DNA of 64,000 nucleotides from Arenibacter sp. ARW7G5Y1 (GCF_003201775.1 NZ_QJJZ01000003.1:186001-250000), one strand, 5' to 3'; counted from the first letter of the stretch, positions 1-8,582 are shown. A program made the numbers and translations. Notes: generated from the sequence alone by a model not told the origin.

Positions 1-1
1 T

Positions 2-268
2 TTCCCTAATTGTAGGACATTAAAGGATATTAGGTCCAAGCAGATCTCTTATTCGGACGCCATCGATCAACTAATCCGCCAACAGGAATTGGACAGTACC
101 GATATAAACGGTTTTTTATATAATGGAGAGGTCGATTTTGGCAAGAGCGAGACCAAGACAAAGCCCTGTAAAACCTATTATATTGAGGGTTTGGTGAAAG
201 ATAGGGCAGCCACTTTAAAAGTGAAAAATTGTTCTGAAAAGGCTTTAGTTGAGAGTGTTGCTTTTTAA
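2..268 (+). CDS. C-terminal part of an unidentified protein (cut by window edge)
   Basis: The frame is open from base 2 to a TAA at 266-268, giving 88 residues with no start inside the window, so the 5' part lies upstream. The fragment holds three cysteines (near residues 4, 60 and 80 of the fragment) and a lysine-rich middle, and ends ESVAF. I do not recognise the family. It converges with the proline dehydrogenase gene and overlaps its stop by four bases, which is normal for compact convergent genes. Codon use looks like its neighbours. Confidence 0.6.
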   Translation, partial: FPNCRTLKDIRSKQISYSDAIDQLIRQQELDSTDINGFLYNGEVDFGKSETKTKPCKTYYIEGLVKDRAATLKVKNCSEKALVESVAF

Positions 269-1437
269 ATTTTTCTTCGCTTCCGTTCTTTTTTCAATAA
301 GGTAAGTTCCCTGCTGGTTTGTCCTGCTACCGAGGTATTCTCCTCGGCCCGTCTTATAAGATAGGGCATAACGTCCTTAACCGGTCCAAAAGGCAGATAT
401 TTGGCTACGTTATATCCTTCCTTGGCCAGGTTAAAGGAAATATGGTCGCTCATGCCGTAAAGTTGTCCAAACCAAATTCGTGGATCGTTGTGGTCAATAT
501 TTTTGACCTCCATTTGCTCTATTAAACGGTAGCTGCTTATTTCATTGTGGGTTCCAGCAAAAAGTGACATGGTTTCCAAATTATCTACCATATAGGCTAC
601 AACATTATCAAAATTTTCATCTGTGGCTTTTTTGGAGGCACAGATCGGGGAAGGATACCCTTTCTCCTCGGCGCGGTCGTTTTCTTTTTCCATATAGGCT
701 CCACGAACTACTTTCATCCCAATGAAATAATTGTTCTCTATGGCGTCCTTATGGAGTTTTTTTAGATAATCCAGTCGATCCCACCTGTAGGTTTGCAGGG
801 TATTGTATACAATGGCCTTCTTTTGGTTGTACTTCCGCATCATTGATGCGATTAGCTCATCTGCGGCCCCTTGCATCCAACTCTCCTCTCCGTCTATCAG
901 AATTGAAACTTCCAGGTCGTGTGCTTTTTTACAGACCTTGTCGTACCTATTTACAACACGTTGCCATTCTTCTTCTTCCTCTTTGTTAAGGCGCTGGCCT
1001 TCCGTTATCTTTTGGTAAAGTTTAAAACGTCCAAAACCTGTGGGTTTAAATACAATGAAAGGTATAGCGGCATTTTCTTTAACAAAATCTAAAGTTTTCA
1101 AGGCTTTTTCATAACAGGAATCCAGCTGATTCTCCACTTCCTGCCCCTCCACGGAATAATCCAAAATAGTGCTTACCCCCTTTTCGTACATTTTATCGGC
1201 AACCACTAAACACTCTTCTTCGTTTACCCCGCCACAGAAGTGATCAAAAACACTGGCCCTGATAAGTTTTTCAACAGGTAAGTGTGCCTTGATGGCAAAG
1301 TTGGTTACTGCAGTGCCAATTTTGACCAAGGGCTCATTTGCTATGAGTTTGAACAAAAAATAGGCCCTTTCTAATTCTGAGTCGGTTTTAAGTACAAATG
1401 CGGTTGCAGTATCCTCAAAAATTTCCTTCATTTCCAT
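265..1437 (-). CDS. proline dehydrogenase (monofunctional, FAD-dependent)
   Basis: Oxidises L-proline to 1-pyrroline-5-carboxylate with FAD, the first step of proline catabolism. The 390-residue product has the ProDH barrel signatures: FKPTGFGR near residues 130-137, IDGEESWMQ near 181-189, KVVRGAYME near 242-250, FGQLYGMSDH near 323-332 and the substrate-binding helix RRAEEN near 362-367. This is the short monofunctional form; the P5C dehydrogenase domain of long PutA is absent. The first two ATGs are close (residues 1 and 3), so the start is uncertain by two codons. It is divergent from aroB and has a -7-like element (TATATTTG) about 17 bp upstream of the ATG. Confidence 0.93.
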   Translation of the reverse strand: MEMKEIFEDTATAFVLKTDSELERAYFLFKLIANEPLVKIGTAVTNFAIKAHLPVEKLIRASVFDHFCGGVNEEECLVVADKMYEKGVSTILDYSVEGQEVENQLDSCYEKALKTLDFVKENAAIPFIVFKPTGFGRFKLYQKITEGQRLNKEEEEEWQRVVNRYDKVCKKAHDLEVSILIDGEESWMQGAADELIASMMRKYNQKKAIVYNTLQTYRWDRLDYLKKLHKDAIENNYFIGMKVVRGAYMEKENDRAEEKGYPSPICASKKATDENFDNVVAYMVDNLETMSLFAGTHNEISSYRLIEQMEVKNIDHNDPRIWFGQLYGMSDHISFNLAKEGYNVAKYLPFGPVKDVMPYLIRRAEENTSVAGQTSRELTLLKKERKRRKI

Positions 1438-1453
1438 AAAATTATTACGGATT

Positions 1454-1461
1454 CAAATATA
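1454..1461 (-). promoter_or_regulatory. candidate -7 element for proline dehydrogenase
   Basis: Read on the minus strand the bases are TATATTTG, a full match to the Bacteroidota -7 consensus TAnnTTTG. It is 17 bp upstream of the ATG. I see no good -33 TTTG at the expected distance, so this is a partial promoter match. Confidence 0.4.
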
Positions 1462-1523
1462 AGTACAGATTTTATATTCTTATCATTTAAAATAATGTTT
1501 ATTTTGCCAAAAATAAATCGATA

Positions 1524-2585
1524 ATGAATTCTATTACGACACCCTCCTACTCTGTCCATTTTAATGAAAAGGCCTATGTGGCCCTCAATAGCCACTTAGC
1601 AAAATCCAATTATTCCAAAGTATTTATTCTGGTGGATGAAAATACCCATAATTGTTGTTTGCCCATTTTTATGTCGAAAATCGAAGGTGAGTACGATTTT
1701 GAGATTATAGAGATAGAAGAGGGTGAAGTAAATAAGAACATAGCCACTTGCACCCAGGTATGGGAAGTTTTGTCCGAATTGGATGCGGACAGGAAAAGTG
1801 CAATGATAAATCTTGGGGGTGGTGTAGTTACAGATCTGGGAGGCTTTGTGGCCTCCTGTTTTAAGAGGGGTATAGACTTTATCAACGTACCCACTACCCT
1901 CCTATCCATGGTAGATGCCTCTGTGGGAGGAAAGACCGGAGTTGATCTAGGACCTTTGAAAAATCAGGTGGGGGTTATCAATCAACCCCAAATAGTGGTT
2001 GTGGATACCGATTTTCTTGACACCTTGGACCAAAGGCAGTTGAACAGTGGTTATGCCGAAATGCTAAAGCATGGCCTTATCACCGATGCTAAATATTGGG
2101 AGACATTAAAAGCGCTAACCGGTTTTGTTAATCTGGATGAGTATATCCTTAGGTCGGTGGCTATAAAAAATGAGGTTGTACAACAGGATCCCACAGAACA
2201 GCATCTTAGAAAAATACTGAATTTCGGACATACCTTGGGGCATGCTGTAGAATCCTATTTTTTGGAAAGCAAGGAACACGACCTGCTATTGCACGGGGAG
2301 GCTATTGCTATTGGAATGATACTGGAAGCTTATCTTTCCTTTAAATTGACAGGACTAAGTCCGAGTGCCCTGGAGGATATTAAGACGACCTTTTTAGAGA
2401 GGTACAAAAAAATAGATTTTGAAAAAAAGGATATCGATACCATACTGACCTTATTGAAATTTGACAAGAAAAATTCTCATGGGAATATAAATTTTGTATT
2501 GTTGAAAAGAATAGGTGAACCGGCTATAGACATAAAAGTAGCGCCCAATTTATTGGAACAGGCCTTTGCTTACTACGCGGAATAA
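1524..2585 (+). CDS. aroB: 3-dehydroquinate synthase
   Basis: Converts DAHP to 3-dehydroquinate in the shikimate pathway, using NAD and a divalent metal. The 353-residue protein has the NAD-binding glycine motif LGGGVVTDLGGFVA near residues 98-110, the PTTLLSMVDASVGGKTGVD block near 123-141, the metal-binding GYAEMLKHG near 176-184, NFGHTLGHAVE near 233-243 and HGEAIAIG near 259-266. Length and motif order are normal for the family. The ATG is preceded by AT-rich DNA typical of Bacteroidota ribosome binding regions. It stands alone, divergent from proline dehydrogenase. Confidence 0.96.
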   Translation: MNSITTPSYSVHFNEKAYVALNSHLAKSNYSKVFILVDENTHNCCLPIFMSKIEGEYDFEIIEIEEGEVNKNIATCTQVWEVLSELDADRKSAMINLGGGVVTDLGGFVASCFKRGIDFINVPTTLLSMVDASVGGKTGVDLGPLKNQVGVINQPQIVVVDTDFLDTLDQRQLNSGYAEMLKHGLITDAKYWETLKALTGFVNLDEYILRSVAIKNEVVQQDPTEQHLRKILNFGHTLGHAVESYFLESKEHDLLLHGEAIAIGMILEAYLSFKLTGLSPSALEDIKTTFLERYKKIDFEKKDIDTILTLLKFDKKNSHGNINFVLLKRIGEPAIDIKVAPNLLEQAFAYYAE

Positions 2586-2701
2586 AGGATACATATACTA
2601 ATTATCCAGTTTTACAACTCTTTATGGTGTTGACTTGGAAAATTATTTAGTTTAGGTAGCATAAATAACCGCCCATATTTTTGGGAAATAAACCAACTGC
2701 T

Positions 2702-3028
2702 ATGTTACGTAAACTTGTAGATTACAAAAAATTGAGTCATGAAGTGGCCGCACGCCTAATAGAATTGTATCCGTATGGTTATGGCGATGAAGATATTATT
2801 ATGTTCAAAAATGTTCATGGAGAAATAATAGAAGCCGTGGAGGTTAAAACGGAGGATACCATTTATCTAGTAAAGATCAGTAAAAGTCTGGCCAGTTTCA
2901 TTTCAAATTTTGAGGATAATATGGAAAAGGAACTGGACGGTCAGCCGGAATCCGAAACATTTGAATCCCCTACAGATGAAATGGAGATGGAATTAAACCA
3001 CGAAGAGGAGGAGTCTGAATTTGATTAA
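2702..3028 (+). CDS. small acidic conserved hypothetical protein
   Basis: A 108-residue soluble protein of unknown function. I start it at the ATG at 2702; an in-frame TTG at 2681 would add seven residues, but I judge it less likely. The N-terminal ~75 residues look folded (mixed charge, with YPYGYGDEDII near residues 24-34). The last ~35 residues are almost all acidic or polar, ending HEEEESEFD, and are probably disordered. It has no membrane segment or signal peptide. Its stop lies two bases from that of the convergent DinB-like gene. I do not know a function. Confidence 0.7.
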   Translation: MLRKLVDYKKLSHEVAARLIELYPYGYGDEDIIMFKNVHGEIIEAVEVKTEDTIYLVKISKSLASFISNFEDNMEKELDGQPESETFESPTDEMEMELNHEEEESEFD

Positions 3029-3030
3029 AC

Positions 3031-3546
3031 CTATAGATATCTATTGAGAACAATCTGTTGATGGTGTTTAAGATGCCCACAGATTACAAATCCAAGAGTT
3101 CCTACGCTCCATTCAATATTGCTGGCTATTCCCGTGCGCATTAGATCTTCGTTGTCCAAATTTTGGAAAAGGGAGATGGATGCCTCCCGAACTGCCTTAA
3201 ATTCCTTGATCAGATTCTCCTTCCCCCTGGTATTGGCATTCGAATGCTTCACAAATAAGTCCTGGTCAAAACCGGGCAAAGGTGTTTTGTCATTTCGCAG
3301 GAATCGCAGGGCCCTATACTGAAAAACACGTTCGGCATCGATAATATGCAAGATTACTTCCGCTATGGTCCATTTACCTATTTCGTAGGAGCTGTTTAGT
3401 TTATTATCCGGAATAGTATCAATAAACTTTATAAACTCGGTTTTGCCATTGGTCAAGAGGCTATTTAATTCGCTATCGTCCAATACGGATAAATAAGCTG
3501 CATAAAACTGATCGTATGCCTCCTTGGGTACAGTGGATTTTCTCAT
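3031..3546 (-). CDS. DinB-fold protein
   Basis: Four-helix DinB/YfiT-like metalloprotein of 171 residues, a fold that includes thiol-S-transferases and putative metal-dependent hydrolases. Visible family features are the W(T/S)xxEVxxHIIDAE helix (WTIAEVILHIIDAERVFQ) with the first metal-ligand histidine and the C-terminal GHLKHHQ helix with the last ones. The substrate is unknown. I place the start at the ATG at 3546; an upstream in-frame TTG at 3558 would add four residues. It lies downstream of an Lrp-type gene but behind a terminator, so it is probably transcribed separately. Confidence 0.8.
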   Translation of the reverse strand: MRKSTVPKEAYDQFYAAYLSVLDDSELNSLLTNGKTEFIKFIDTIPDNKLNSSYEIGKWTIAEVILHIIDAERVFQYRALRFLRNDKTPLPGFDQDLFVKHSNANTRGKENLIKEFKAVREASISLFQNLDNEDLMRTGIASNIEWSVGTLGFVICGHLKHHQQIVLNRYL

Positions 3547-3614
3547 AGTTCCAAACAATTAAACTTAGCTCAAGGCAGAAAGAGCCATCCTTGATTTTGA
3601 TACGCTCTAAAATA

Positions 3615-3645
3615 AAAAATCCCAAACAAAATTTGCTCGGGACTT
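3615..3645 (-). terminator. intrinsic terminator after the Lrp/AsnC gene
   Basis: On the minus strand a hairpin with arms CCCGAGCAAA / TTTGTTTGGG (two G-T pairs, inner pairs lost to the loop) is followed by ATTTTTTATTTT. It begins about 28 bases after the Lrp stop codon. Confidence 0.6.
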
Positions 3646-3672
3646 TCGTATTTTTTTGCCTTTGGTAATAAA

Positions 3673-4152
3673 TTACATTTCGTTGAAGATGGTGTGCATA
3701 AGACGTTTTTTGTCGTTGATGCTTTCTTCCAATGAAATCATGGTCTCTGTCCTATCGATACCATCTATATCATCTATTTTAAAAATAATATTTTTGGCAT
3801 GATTGGTATCTTTTGCCCTAATTTTGCAGAAGATATTAAATTTTCCAGTAGTAATATGGGCTACTGTAACATTTGGAATCTGATTTAATCGTTCCAATAC
3901 AAACTTGGTCTGATGTGTCTTTTCCAAAAATATACCTACATAGGCAATAAAGGCATATCCAAGTTTAACATAGTCCAATGTTAGCGATGATCCCTTGATG
4001 ATCCCGGCTTCCTCCATTTTCTTTACACGAACATGAACAGTTCCTGCAGAAATAAGAAGCTTTTTTGCTATATCGGTAAATGGTGTTCTGGTGTTGTCGA
4101 TTAACATATCCAGAATTTGATGGTCTATTTCGTCTAATTTTACTTTACCCAT
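3673..4152 (-). CDS. Lrp/AsnC family transcriptional regulator
   Basis: A 159-residue DNA-binding regulator of the feast/famine type. The N-terminal winged HTH is clear (DEIDHQILDMLIDNTRTPFT then a recognition helix with GTVHVRVKKMEEAGII), followed by the RAM ligand-binding domain (VAHITTGKFNIFCKIRAKD). I start at the ATG at 4152; an in-frame TTG at 4173 would add seven residues. The effector is probably an amino acid, but nothing here identifies the targets; proline dehydrogenase lies 2.2 kb away. It has its own terminator. Confidence 0.9.
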   Translation of the reverse strand: MGKVKLDEIDHQILDMLIDNTRTPFTDIAKKLLISAGTVHVRVKKMEEAGIIKGSSLTLDYVKLGYAFIAYVGIFLEKTHQTKFVLERLNQIPNVTVAHITTGKFNIFCKIRAKDTNHAKNIIFKIDDIDGIDRTETMISLEESINDKKRLMHTIFNEM

Positions 4153-4264
4153 TAGTGTTTTATTTAGCTGCAAAAATAATAAATAATCGAATTAAATGTA
4201 AAGAATCAATCATTTTTTTATGAAAACCGTAACATTTTTAGATTTTTTGAAAAAATATTCCAAT

Positions 4265-5365
4265 TTAGAGGAGTAGTTCAGCTAGGTTGGGATTGTTTTT
4301 TAACTCATTTAAGTCCTTAGAATATAGACAATTATATGTTTTGTGTCCGAATTTGCCTTGTAAACCCCCTGTTTCTTCCAGTTTACCTTTGAATTCGATC
4401 TTCCCATCCATCAATGTTTCCACATATTGTATCGCTGCACTACTGGCAAATTCAAATTTGGAATCCAGAATATGGATATTCCTTATTATGATATCAAAAA
4501 ATAATTTGTTGTTGTCAGGTATGTCAAAATAGGAATCCATAGCATATTGGTCGATGGACCTTTTTGAAATTACCTCAATACCTTTGAGCATTGCTAAAAA
4601 AATATATCTTCTTGTTACTTCCCTGTCATAATCTCCAGGGAAATGGCCGGATTCAAATAATATGGTGGGGATATTCAACATTTGAAAGGTGTCACCAACA
4701 CAGTTGCTGTTAAACCCATCATCATATCTTCCCACCTGTCCTGGAATGTACTTTTGGAGTTCTTCGTTCATGGCGGCAATTAACTGCATACTGACCCCCC
4801 TGGTTTTGGAAATGCTGCGTTCAAGGTCATGGGCAGGTGCCAAAAAAGAAACGGTTGCGGGTTTTGGCGTGTTTCCAACATTAAAAATGGTACGCTGGTC
4901 ATGAAGGTTGAAACAATAATTGGGCTTAAAATCCTCGTATATTTTTCTTAAAACCACACTCTCGGGTTGGGTTCGTTCTTGGGCATCCCGATTTAAATCC
5001 ACTCCGTTGGCGTTGACCCTAGTGTAAGCCATGGCTCCATCCGGATTAAGTATGGGTACAATTTTAAGGGTGCAGTTCTTTAAAATGGTTTTGGCCAAAT
5101 TGGAATCCGATTTAAAATAGTTGATCAAATCCATTACAGCCTTGGTTGTGGTGGATTCGTTTCCGTGCATTTGGGACCACATTAAAATCTTCAGTTCGCC
5201 CTTACCCAGCACTATACTTTTTATTGCCCTGCCTTCCACTGAAACCCCTTCTGTTTGGGTTGTAAAATTTTTACCCAAAGCCTGCAGAAACAGATCAATG
5301 TCCTTGTCCGTAACGTATCTGCCCTTTATCGTAACTTCTTTTATATCCTTATAATTTAATGGCAT
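4265..5365 (-). CDS. M14 family zinc carboxypeptidase-like protein
   Basis: Peptidase of the carboxypeptidase A fold; 366 residues from the ATG at 5365. All M14 signature residues are visible: the HxxE zinc pair in MHGNES (about H67, E70), the substrate arginines in YTRVNANGVDLNRD (about residues 114-127), the third zinc ligand in FNLHDQ (about H155) and the catalytic glutamate in ILFESGHF. There is no signal peptide, so it may act on cytoplasmic peptides or amide conjugates. It is divergent from the XRE regulator. Its promoter-like -7 element and a nearby TTG lie in and beside TTAC-N4-GTAA palindromes, so repression by that regulator is likely. Confidence 0.88.
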   Translation of the reverse strand: MPLNYKDIKEVTIKGRYVTDKDIDLFLQALGKNFTTQTEGVSVEGRAIKSIVLGKGELKILMWSQMHGNESTTTKAVMDLINYFKSDSNLAKTILKNCTLKIVPILNPDGAMAYTRVNANGVDLNRDAQERTQPESVVLRKIYEDFKPNYCFNLHDQRTIFNVGNTPKPATVSFLAPAHDLERSISKTRGVSMQLIAAMNEELQKYIPGQVGRYDDGFNSNCVGDTFQMLNIPTILFESGHFPGDYDREVTRRYIFLAMLKGIEVISKRSIDQYAMDSYFDIPDNNKLFFDIIIRNIHILDSKFEFASSAAIQYVETLMDGKIEFKGKLEETGGLQGKFGHKTYNCLYSKDLNELKNNPNLAELLL

Positions 5366-5395
5366 GCGAAAAACTCTTATATAAATTGAATCGTG

Positions 5396-5403
5396 CAAAG
5401 GTA
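5396..5403 (-). promoter_or_regulatory. candidate -7 element for the M14 peptidase gene
   Basis: TACCTTTG on the minus strand matches TAnnTTTG exactly and is 30 bp upstream of the ATG. A TTG 16 bases further upstream (minus strand, 5422-5420) could be the -33 element; it lies inside the palindrome at 5417-5428. The spacer is one base shorter than the commonly quoted 17-23. Confidence 0.5.
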
Positions 5404-5416
5404 ACTTCAAATTAAA

Positions 5417-5450
5417 TTACAATTGTAAATCTTAGATGTTACAATTGTAA
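5417..5450. promoter_or_regulatory. operator pair TTACAATTGTAA x2 upstream of the M14 gene
   Basis: Two perfect 12-bp palindromes TTACAATTGTAA occur at 5417-5428 and 5439-5450. Their start-to-start distance is 22 bp, about two helical turns, which would put two bound dimers on the same face. The promoter-proximal copy covers the presumed -33 region of the M14 gene. The same half-site TTAC/GTAA recurs at the start of the divergent XRE gene, so I infer these are its operators. Confidence 0.7.
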
Positions 5451-5640
5451 ACAAAGTAAATTGGGAGGTAGTTGGGTGTTTAGGGATAGGCATGGGGTGT
5501 TGGCGGCAAAATATATCTTTTCTATTATCATATTATATAACCTTATCAATCATAATGGTCAATTGCTTTATATAAAGTAATAGTTTATCAATTATGGCCA
5601 TGGGGGGCAATGCATGTTCAGTGGATATGCTAATAAATCA
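5451..5640. other. spacer between the two operator pairs
   Basis: This is the middle of the 303-bp divergent region between the M14 and XRE genes. It contains a G-rich stretch (5461-5510) and an AT-rich stretch (5515-5600) but no further palindrome of the TTAC-N4-GTAA type and no plausible ORF. Confidence 0.5.
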
Positions 5641-5672
5641 TTACTTTTGTAAATAAAAATTTACAATTGTGA
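5641..5672. promoter_or_regulatory. operator pair overlapping the XRE promoter and start codon
   Basis: TTACTTTTGTAA (5641-5652) and TTACAATTGTGA (5661-5672) repeat the half-sites of the palindromes 200 bp upstream, spaced 20 bp start to start. The first contains TACTTTTG (5642-5649), an exact TAnnTTTG -7 element on the plus strand. The second runs across the GTG start at 5669. Occupancy should block both polymerase and the short leader, consistent with autorepression. Confidence 0.65.
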
Positions 5673-6049
5673 ATACTTCTGATTTTATAAAAAGAATAGA
5701 TCAAATTTTGAAGTTCTATGATTTATCTGCTTCGGCATTTGCCGATACCATAGGGGTTCAACGTTCTAGTATATCCCATCTATTGGCGGGCAGAAACAAG
5801 CCGAGTCTGGAATTTGTTCTGAAGGTTGTTTCCTCTTTTCCGGATGTTGACCTGTATTGGTTGTTGTTTGGTAAAGGTTCCTTTCCAAAGAAGATAAAGA
5901 CCGCCTCCCCTATTGTTGAAAAGAAGGAGCAAATGGCAGCGGGAAATGAGGTGATGGCTGATGCAAATCCGCGATCGCAAGCCATAGATAAAATTATTAT
6001 TTTTTATGCTGATGGAAGTTTTAAATCCTATACGGAAAAAGGTGGTTGA
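5669..6049 (+). CDS. XRE-family HTH transcriptional regulator
   Basis: A 126-residue regulator. Residues ~5-62 form a lambda-repressor-like HTH (FADTIGVQRSSISHLLAGRN as helices 2-3). The C-terminal ~60 residues are a linker rich in Lys, Glu and Ala with no recognised domain. The start is GTG at 5669, only about 20 bp after the presumed -7 element, so the leader would be very short. Four TTAC-N4-GTAA sites surround its divergent promoter region, pointing to autoregulation and control of the M14 peptidase. The lipoprotein and terC genes follow on the same strand and may be cotranscribed. Confidence 0.9.
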   Translation: MNTSDFIKRIDQILKFYDLSASAFADTIGVQRSSISHLLAGRNKPSLEFVLKVVSSFPDVDLYWLLFGKGSFPKKIKTASPIVEKKEQMAAGNEVMADANPRSQAIDKIIIFYADGSFKSYTEKGG

Positions 6050-6099
6050 AATATTTGTTTTTTGGCCGATTTAAACATCAAATTTCTTTATTTTGTGGC

Positions 6100-6480
6100 A
6101 TGACTAAAAATATTACCTTCAGTATGGTGCTCCTCTTGCTGGTTGTGTGCTCTTGTTATCAGCCAGAGCGCAATTGCACCGATTTTAAAAATGGAAAATT
6201 CTCCTTTACGGCGGAAATCGACGGAGAAAAACATACTACTACTTTTGTTAGGAACGACAGTATTGAATTGGACTATTTTCAAGGAAAAGTGGATACCTCC
6301 TCCGTCAGGTGGTTAAATGACTGTGAGTACATCGTTAAAAAACTGCACCCCAAGAACATGGCCGAGGAAAAATCGATCCACATGAAGATTTTGTCCACAA
6401 GCGATAATTCCTATACATTTGAATATAAGGTCGTGGGCAGTACCAAAAAATCCAAGGGAACCGCAATTAAAATACAATAG
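6100..6480 (+). CDS. small secreted lipoprotein, unknown function
   Basis: A 126-residue protein with a lipoprotein signal: a hydrophobic run LLLLVV then Cys-Ser-Cys, with Cys19 the likely lipidated residue. The mature part is about 108 residues with paired cysteines (NC in the N-part, NDCEY near residue 84) and looks like a small beta-rich domain. I start at the ATG at 6100 because it gives a proper signal peptide; an upstream in-frame TTG at 6046 overlaps the XRE gene and would spoil it. The stop is two bases from terC, so the two are almost certainly cotranscribed. Homologues in related genomes may carry misleading names, so treat transferred annotation with care. Confidence 0.75.
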   Translation: MTKNITFSMVLLLLVVCSCYQPERNCTDFKNGKFSFTAEIDGEKHTTTFVRNDSIELDYFQGKVDTSSVRWLNDCEYIVKKLHPKNMAEEKSIHMKILSTSDNSYTFEYKVVGSTKKSKGTAIKIQ

Positions 6481-6482
6481 CT

Positions 6483-7289
6483 ATGTTTGAAATTTTATCT
6501 AGTCCGGATGCATGGGTAGCACTGCTTACGTTAACGTTTTTGGAGATTGTCCTAGGGATAGACAATATTATTTTTATTTCCATTATCGCCAACAAATTGC
6601 CTCGAAAGCTACAGGCCAAAGCGACCAATCTGGGACTGCTTTTGGCTATGGTCCAAAGGATTGTATTATTGTTTGCCGTTTCCTTCTTAATAGGGCTTAA
6701 AAATCCGTTCTTCTATATAGAGAGCTCTTGGGTTTATATGGGTATTAGTGGGCAGGCATTGATTTTGTTTTTGGGGGGACTGTTCCTGTTGTACAAGAGT
6801 ACCTCTGAAATTCACGAAAAGATAGAAATGCCGGAACATGATGAGAACGAGATCAATGCAAAGGGGATTACAAGCATGTCCAGTGCCATTGTACAGATTA
6901 TCCTGATCGACTTTATTTTTTCCATAGACTCTATCCTTACAGCAGTGGGTATGACCAATGGAATAGGTGACAAACCGGGGGATGCATTGTTGCTTATGAT
7001 TATTGCTGTTGTTATTTCCATTATTATCATGATGGTCTTTGCGAATCCGATACGACAATTTATAAGTGCCCATCCATCGATGCAGATTCTGGCACTTTCT
7101 TTTCTGATCCTAATCGGATTTATGTTGATAATGGAAGCGGCACATCTGAGTCACGCTAAATTTTTCGGAAATGAAGTAGGCGCAATTCCTAAAGGGTATC
7201 TATATTTTGCCATTGCATTCTCCCTATTTGTGGAATTTCTCAATATTCGAATGCAGAAAAATAAGGATAAGCCTGCTGAAATAAAGTAA
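6483..7289 (+). CDS. TerC family integral membrane protein
   Basis: A 268-residue polytopic protein of the TerC/Alx group, implicated in metal (manganese) export and tellurite resistance. The two family signatures are present: LEIVLGIDNIIF with the conserved Asp near residue 27 and IDFIFSIDSILTAVG near 141-156. I count about seven hydrophobic segments. A charged cytoplasmic loop rich in Glu (residues ~105-125) separates the two halves. It starts two bases after the lipoprotein gene. The transported ion cannot be read from the sequence. Confidence 0.9.
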   Translation: MFEILSSPDAWVALLTLTFLEIVLGIDNIIFISIIANKLPRKLQAKATNLGLLLAMVQRIVLLFAVSFLIGLKNPFFYIESSWVYMGISGQALILFLGGLFLLYKSTSEIHEKIEMPEHDENEINAKGITSMSSAIVQIILIDFIFSIDSILTAVGMTNGIGDKPGDALLLMIIAVVISIIIMMVFANPIRQFISAHPSMQILALSFLILIGFMLIMEAAHLSHAKFFGNEVGAIPKGYLYFAIAFSLFVEFLNIRMQKNKDKPAEIK

Positions 7290-7625
7290 AGAGGTTGCTG
7301 GTTTAAGTTGGTGTTTTGTGGTTCCGTATCATTTAAATGCAGATAAAAACACACCTATTGGTTCTCTGCTGTTGGGAAGCGACTAACTTCCGGTCAAGGA
7401 ATTGTTCGTGCAATTGAGGAGTGCTAAAAGGTGATACATGCAATAAATTTGGTAAATACACCCGGTTGTTAAGGGGTAATAATACCATTTTCGACCAATA
7501 CTTTAGGTGGTTTCTTAAAGTCTATTGATTAAAAGTTTTAAGATTCTTTTCTTAAAAACAATTGTAGGATCCCAAGGGTTGTCACTGATTTAAGGCTGCT
7601 GCAGTTTGTACGTAAGGCCTGATAT
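7290..7625. other. 336-bp spacer with no supported feature
   Basis: This lies between the ends of the convergent terC and fatty-acid hydroxylase genes. I see only very short open frames (the longest ATG frame is about 26 codons, from 7337), no strong terminator hairpin and no repeat shared with the rest of the window. Confidence 0.5.
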
Positions 7626-8582
7626 TTAATTGGGCCTACTAAAGGCTGCCTCGGGATTTGAGGTCTTTTGCTCCTTAAACAGTCGCTGTTGTTGCTTTAC
7701 GGTAAGGGTGCTTCCGTCCGGACTCCATCCCGGTGGGCCAAAAATATACATCAGGGCGTGGGATAGTTTTTTCGATTTCTTTACATCGTTAAAAATGTCC
7801 TTAAACTCATGTGTTAGGATGACTACCGGATTGTGTGAGTTGGGTGCATGGATAACCCCGTACTTAACATCAATATCATCATCCAGCTCTTTCCATGTTC
7901 CAAATATTTTGTCGAAAATATTTAAGAAACCACCGTGGTTTTTGTCCAAGTATTCCACATTTTGGGCGTGGTGCACTTGATGCATTGTATGGGTATTGAA
8001 TATTTTTTCAATGAATCCCATCTTGGGAACATAGACAGAATGTAATTGAAATTGCCATAGGGCTTCAATTCCTAGGCATACAACGACCATTTCGGGCGGA
8101 AAGCCAATGGCGGGAAGCCACATGTAGAAGAGGGGTTTGTATAAAATGGTAAACCATCCGTTACGTACGGCGGTCCCTAAATTAAAATTGTCCGAGGAAT
8201 GGTGTACAATATGTGCAGCCCATAGGATGCGCACTTCGTGATTGGCCCTGTGGAACCAATAATAAGTAAAATCATCCGCTAATTGACATAGTAACCAAAC
8301 ATACCATGCGTATCCAAAGGATTCATATCCAAAAATGTTGGTTCTGATGCCATTGGTTATTGGATTGAATAATTCATAGGTAAATTCAAATATTACAATG
8401 GCCGAAACAACTTTGATCAATGGGGCAATAATGGCAGAGCCAACACCCATAAATCCACTTGCTGCCAAATCTTTCCAATCATATAAATGATCGTCGCCAT
8501 GAGTCTTGCTATAAGTGAGTTCCAATAAAATAAAAGCTATAAAACAAGGAACTCCATATACCAGGGGGTTGGTAAAATCCAT
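7626..8582 (-). CDS. sterol desaturase / fatty acid hydroxylase family protein
   Basis: Membrane-bound di-iron oxygenase of 318 residues. The eight-histidine pattern is present: HRANH, then HIVHH about 12 residues later, and HQVHH further on (near residue 195). Four to five hydrophobic segments cover the N-terminal half. The soluble C-terminal ~90 residues carry no extra domain I recognise. Family members hydroxylate or desaturate lipids such as fatty acids, carotenoids and sterols; the substrate here is unknown. It stands alone downstream of the topoisomerase genes on the same strand. Confidence 0.88.
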   Translation of the reverse strand: MDFTNPLVYGVPCFIAFILLELTYSKTHGDDHLYDWKDLAASGFMGVGSAIIAPLIKVVSAIVIFEFTYELFNPITNGIRTNIFGYESFGYAWYVWLLCQLADDFTYYWFHRANHEVRILWAAHIVHHSSDNFNLGTAVRNGWFTILYKPLFYMWLPAIGFPPEMVVVCLGIEALWQFQLHSVYVPKMGFIEKIFNTHTMHQVHHAQNVEYLDKNHGGFLNIFDKIFGTWKELDDDIDVKYGVIHAPNSHNPVVILTHEFKDIFNDVKKSKKLSHALMYIFGPPGWSPDGSTLTVKQQQRLFKEQKTSNPEAAFSRPN

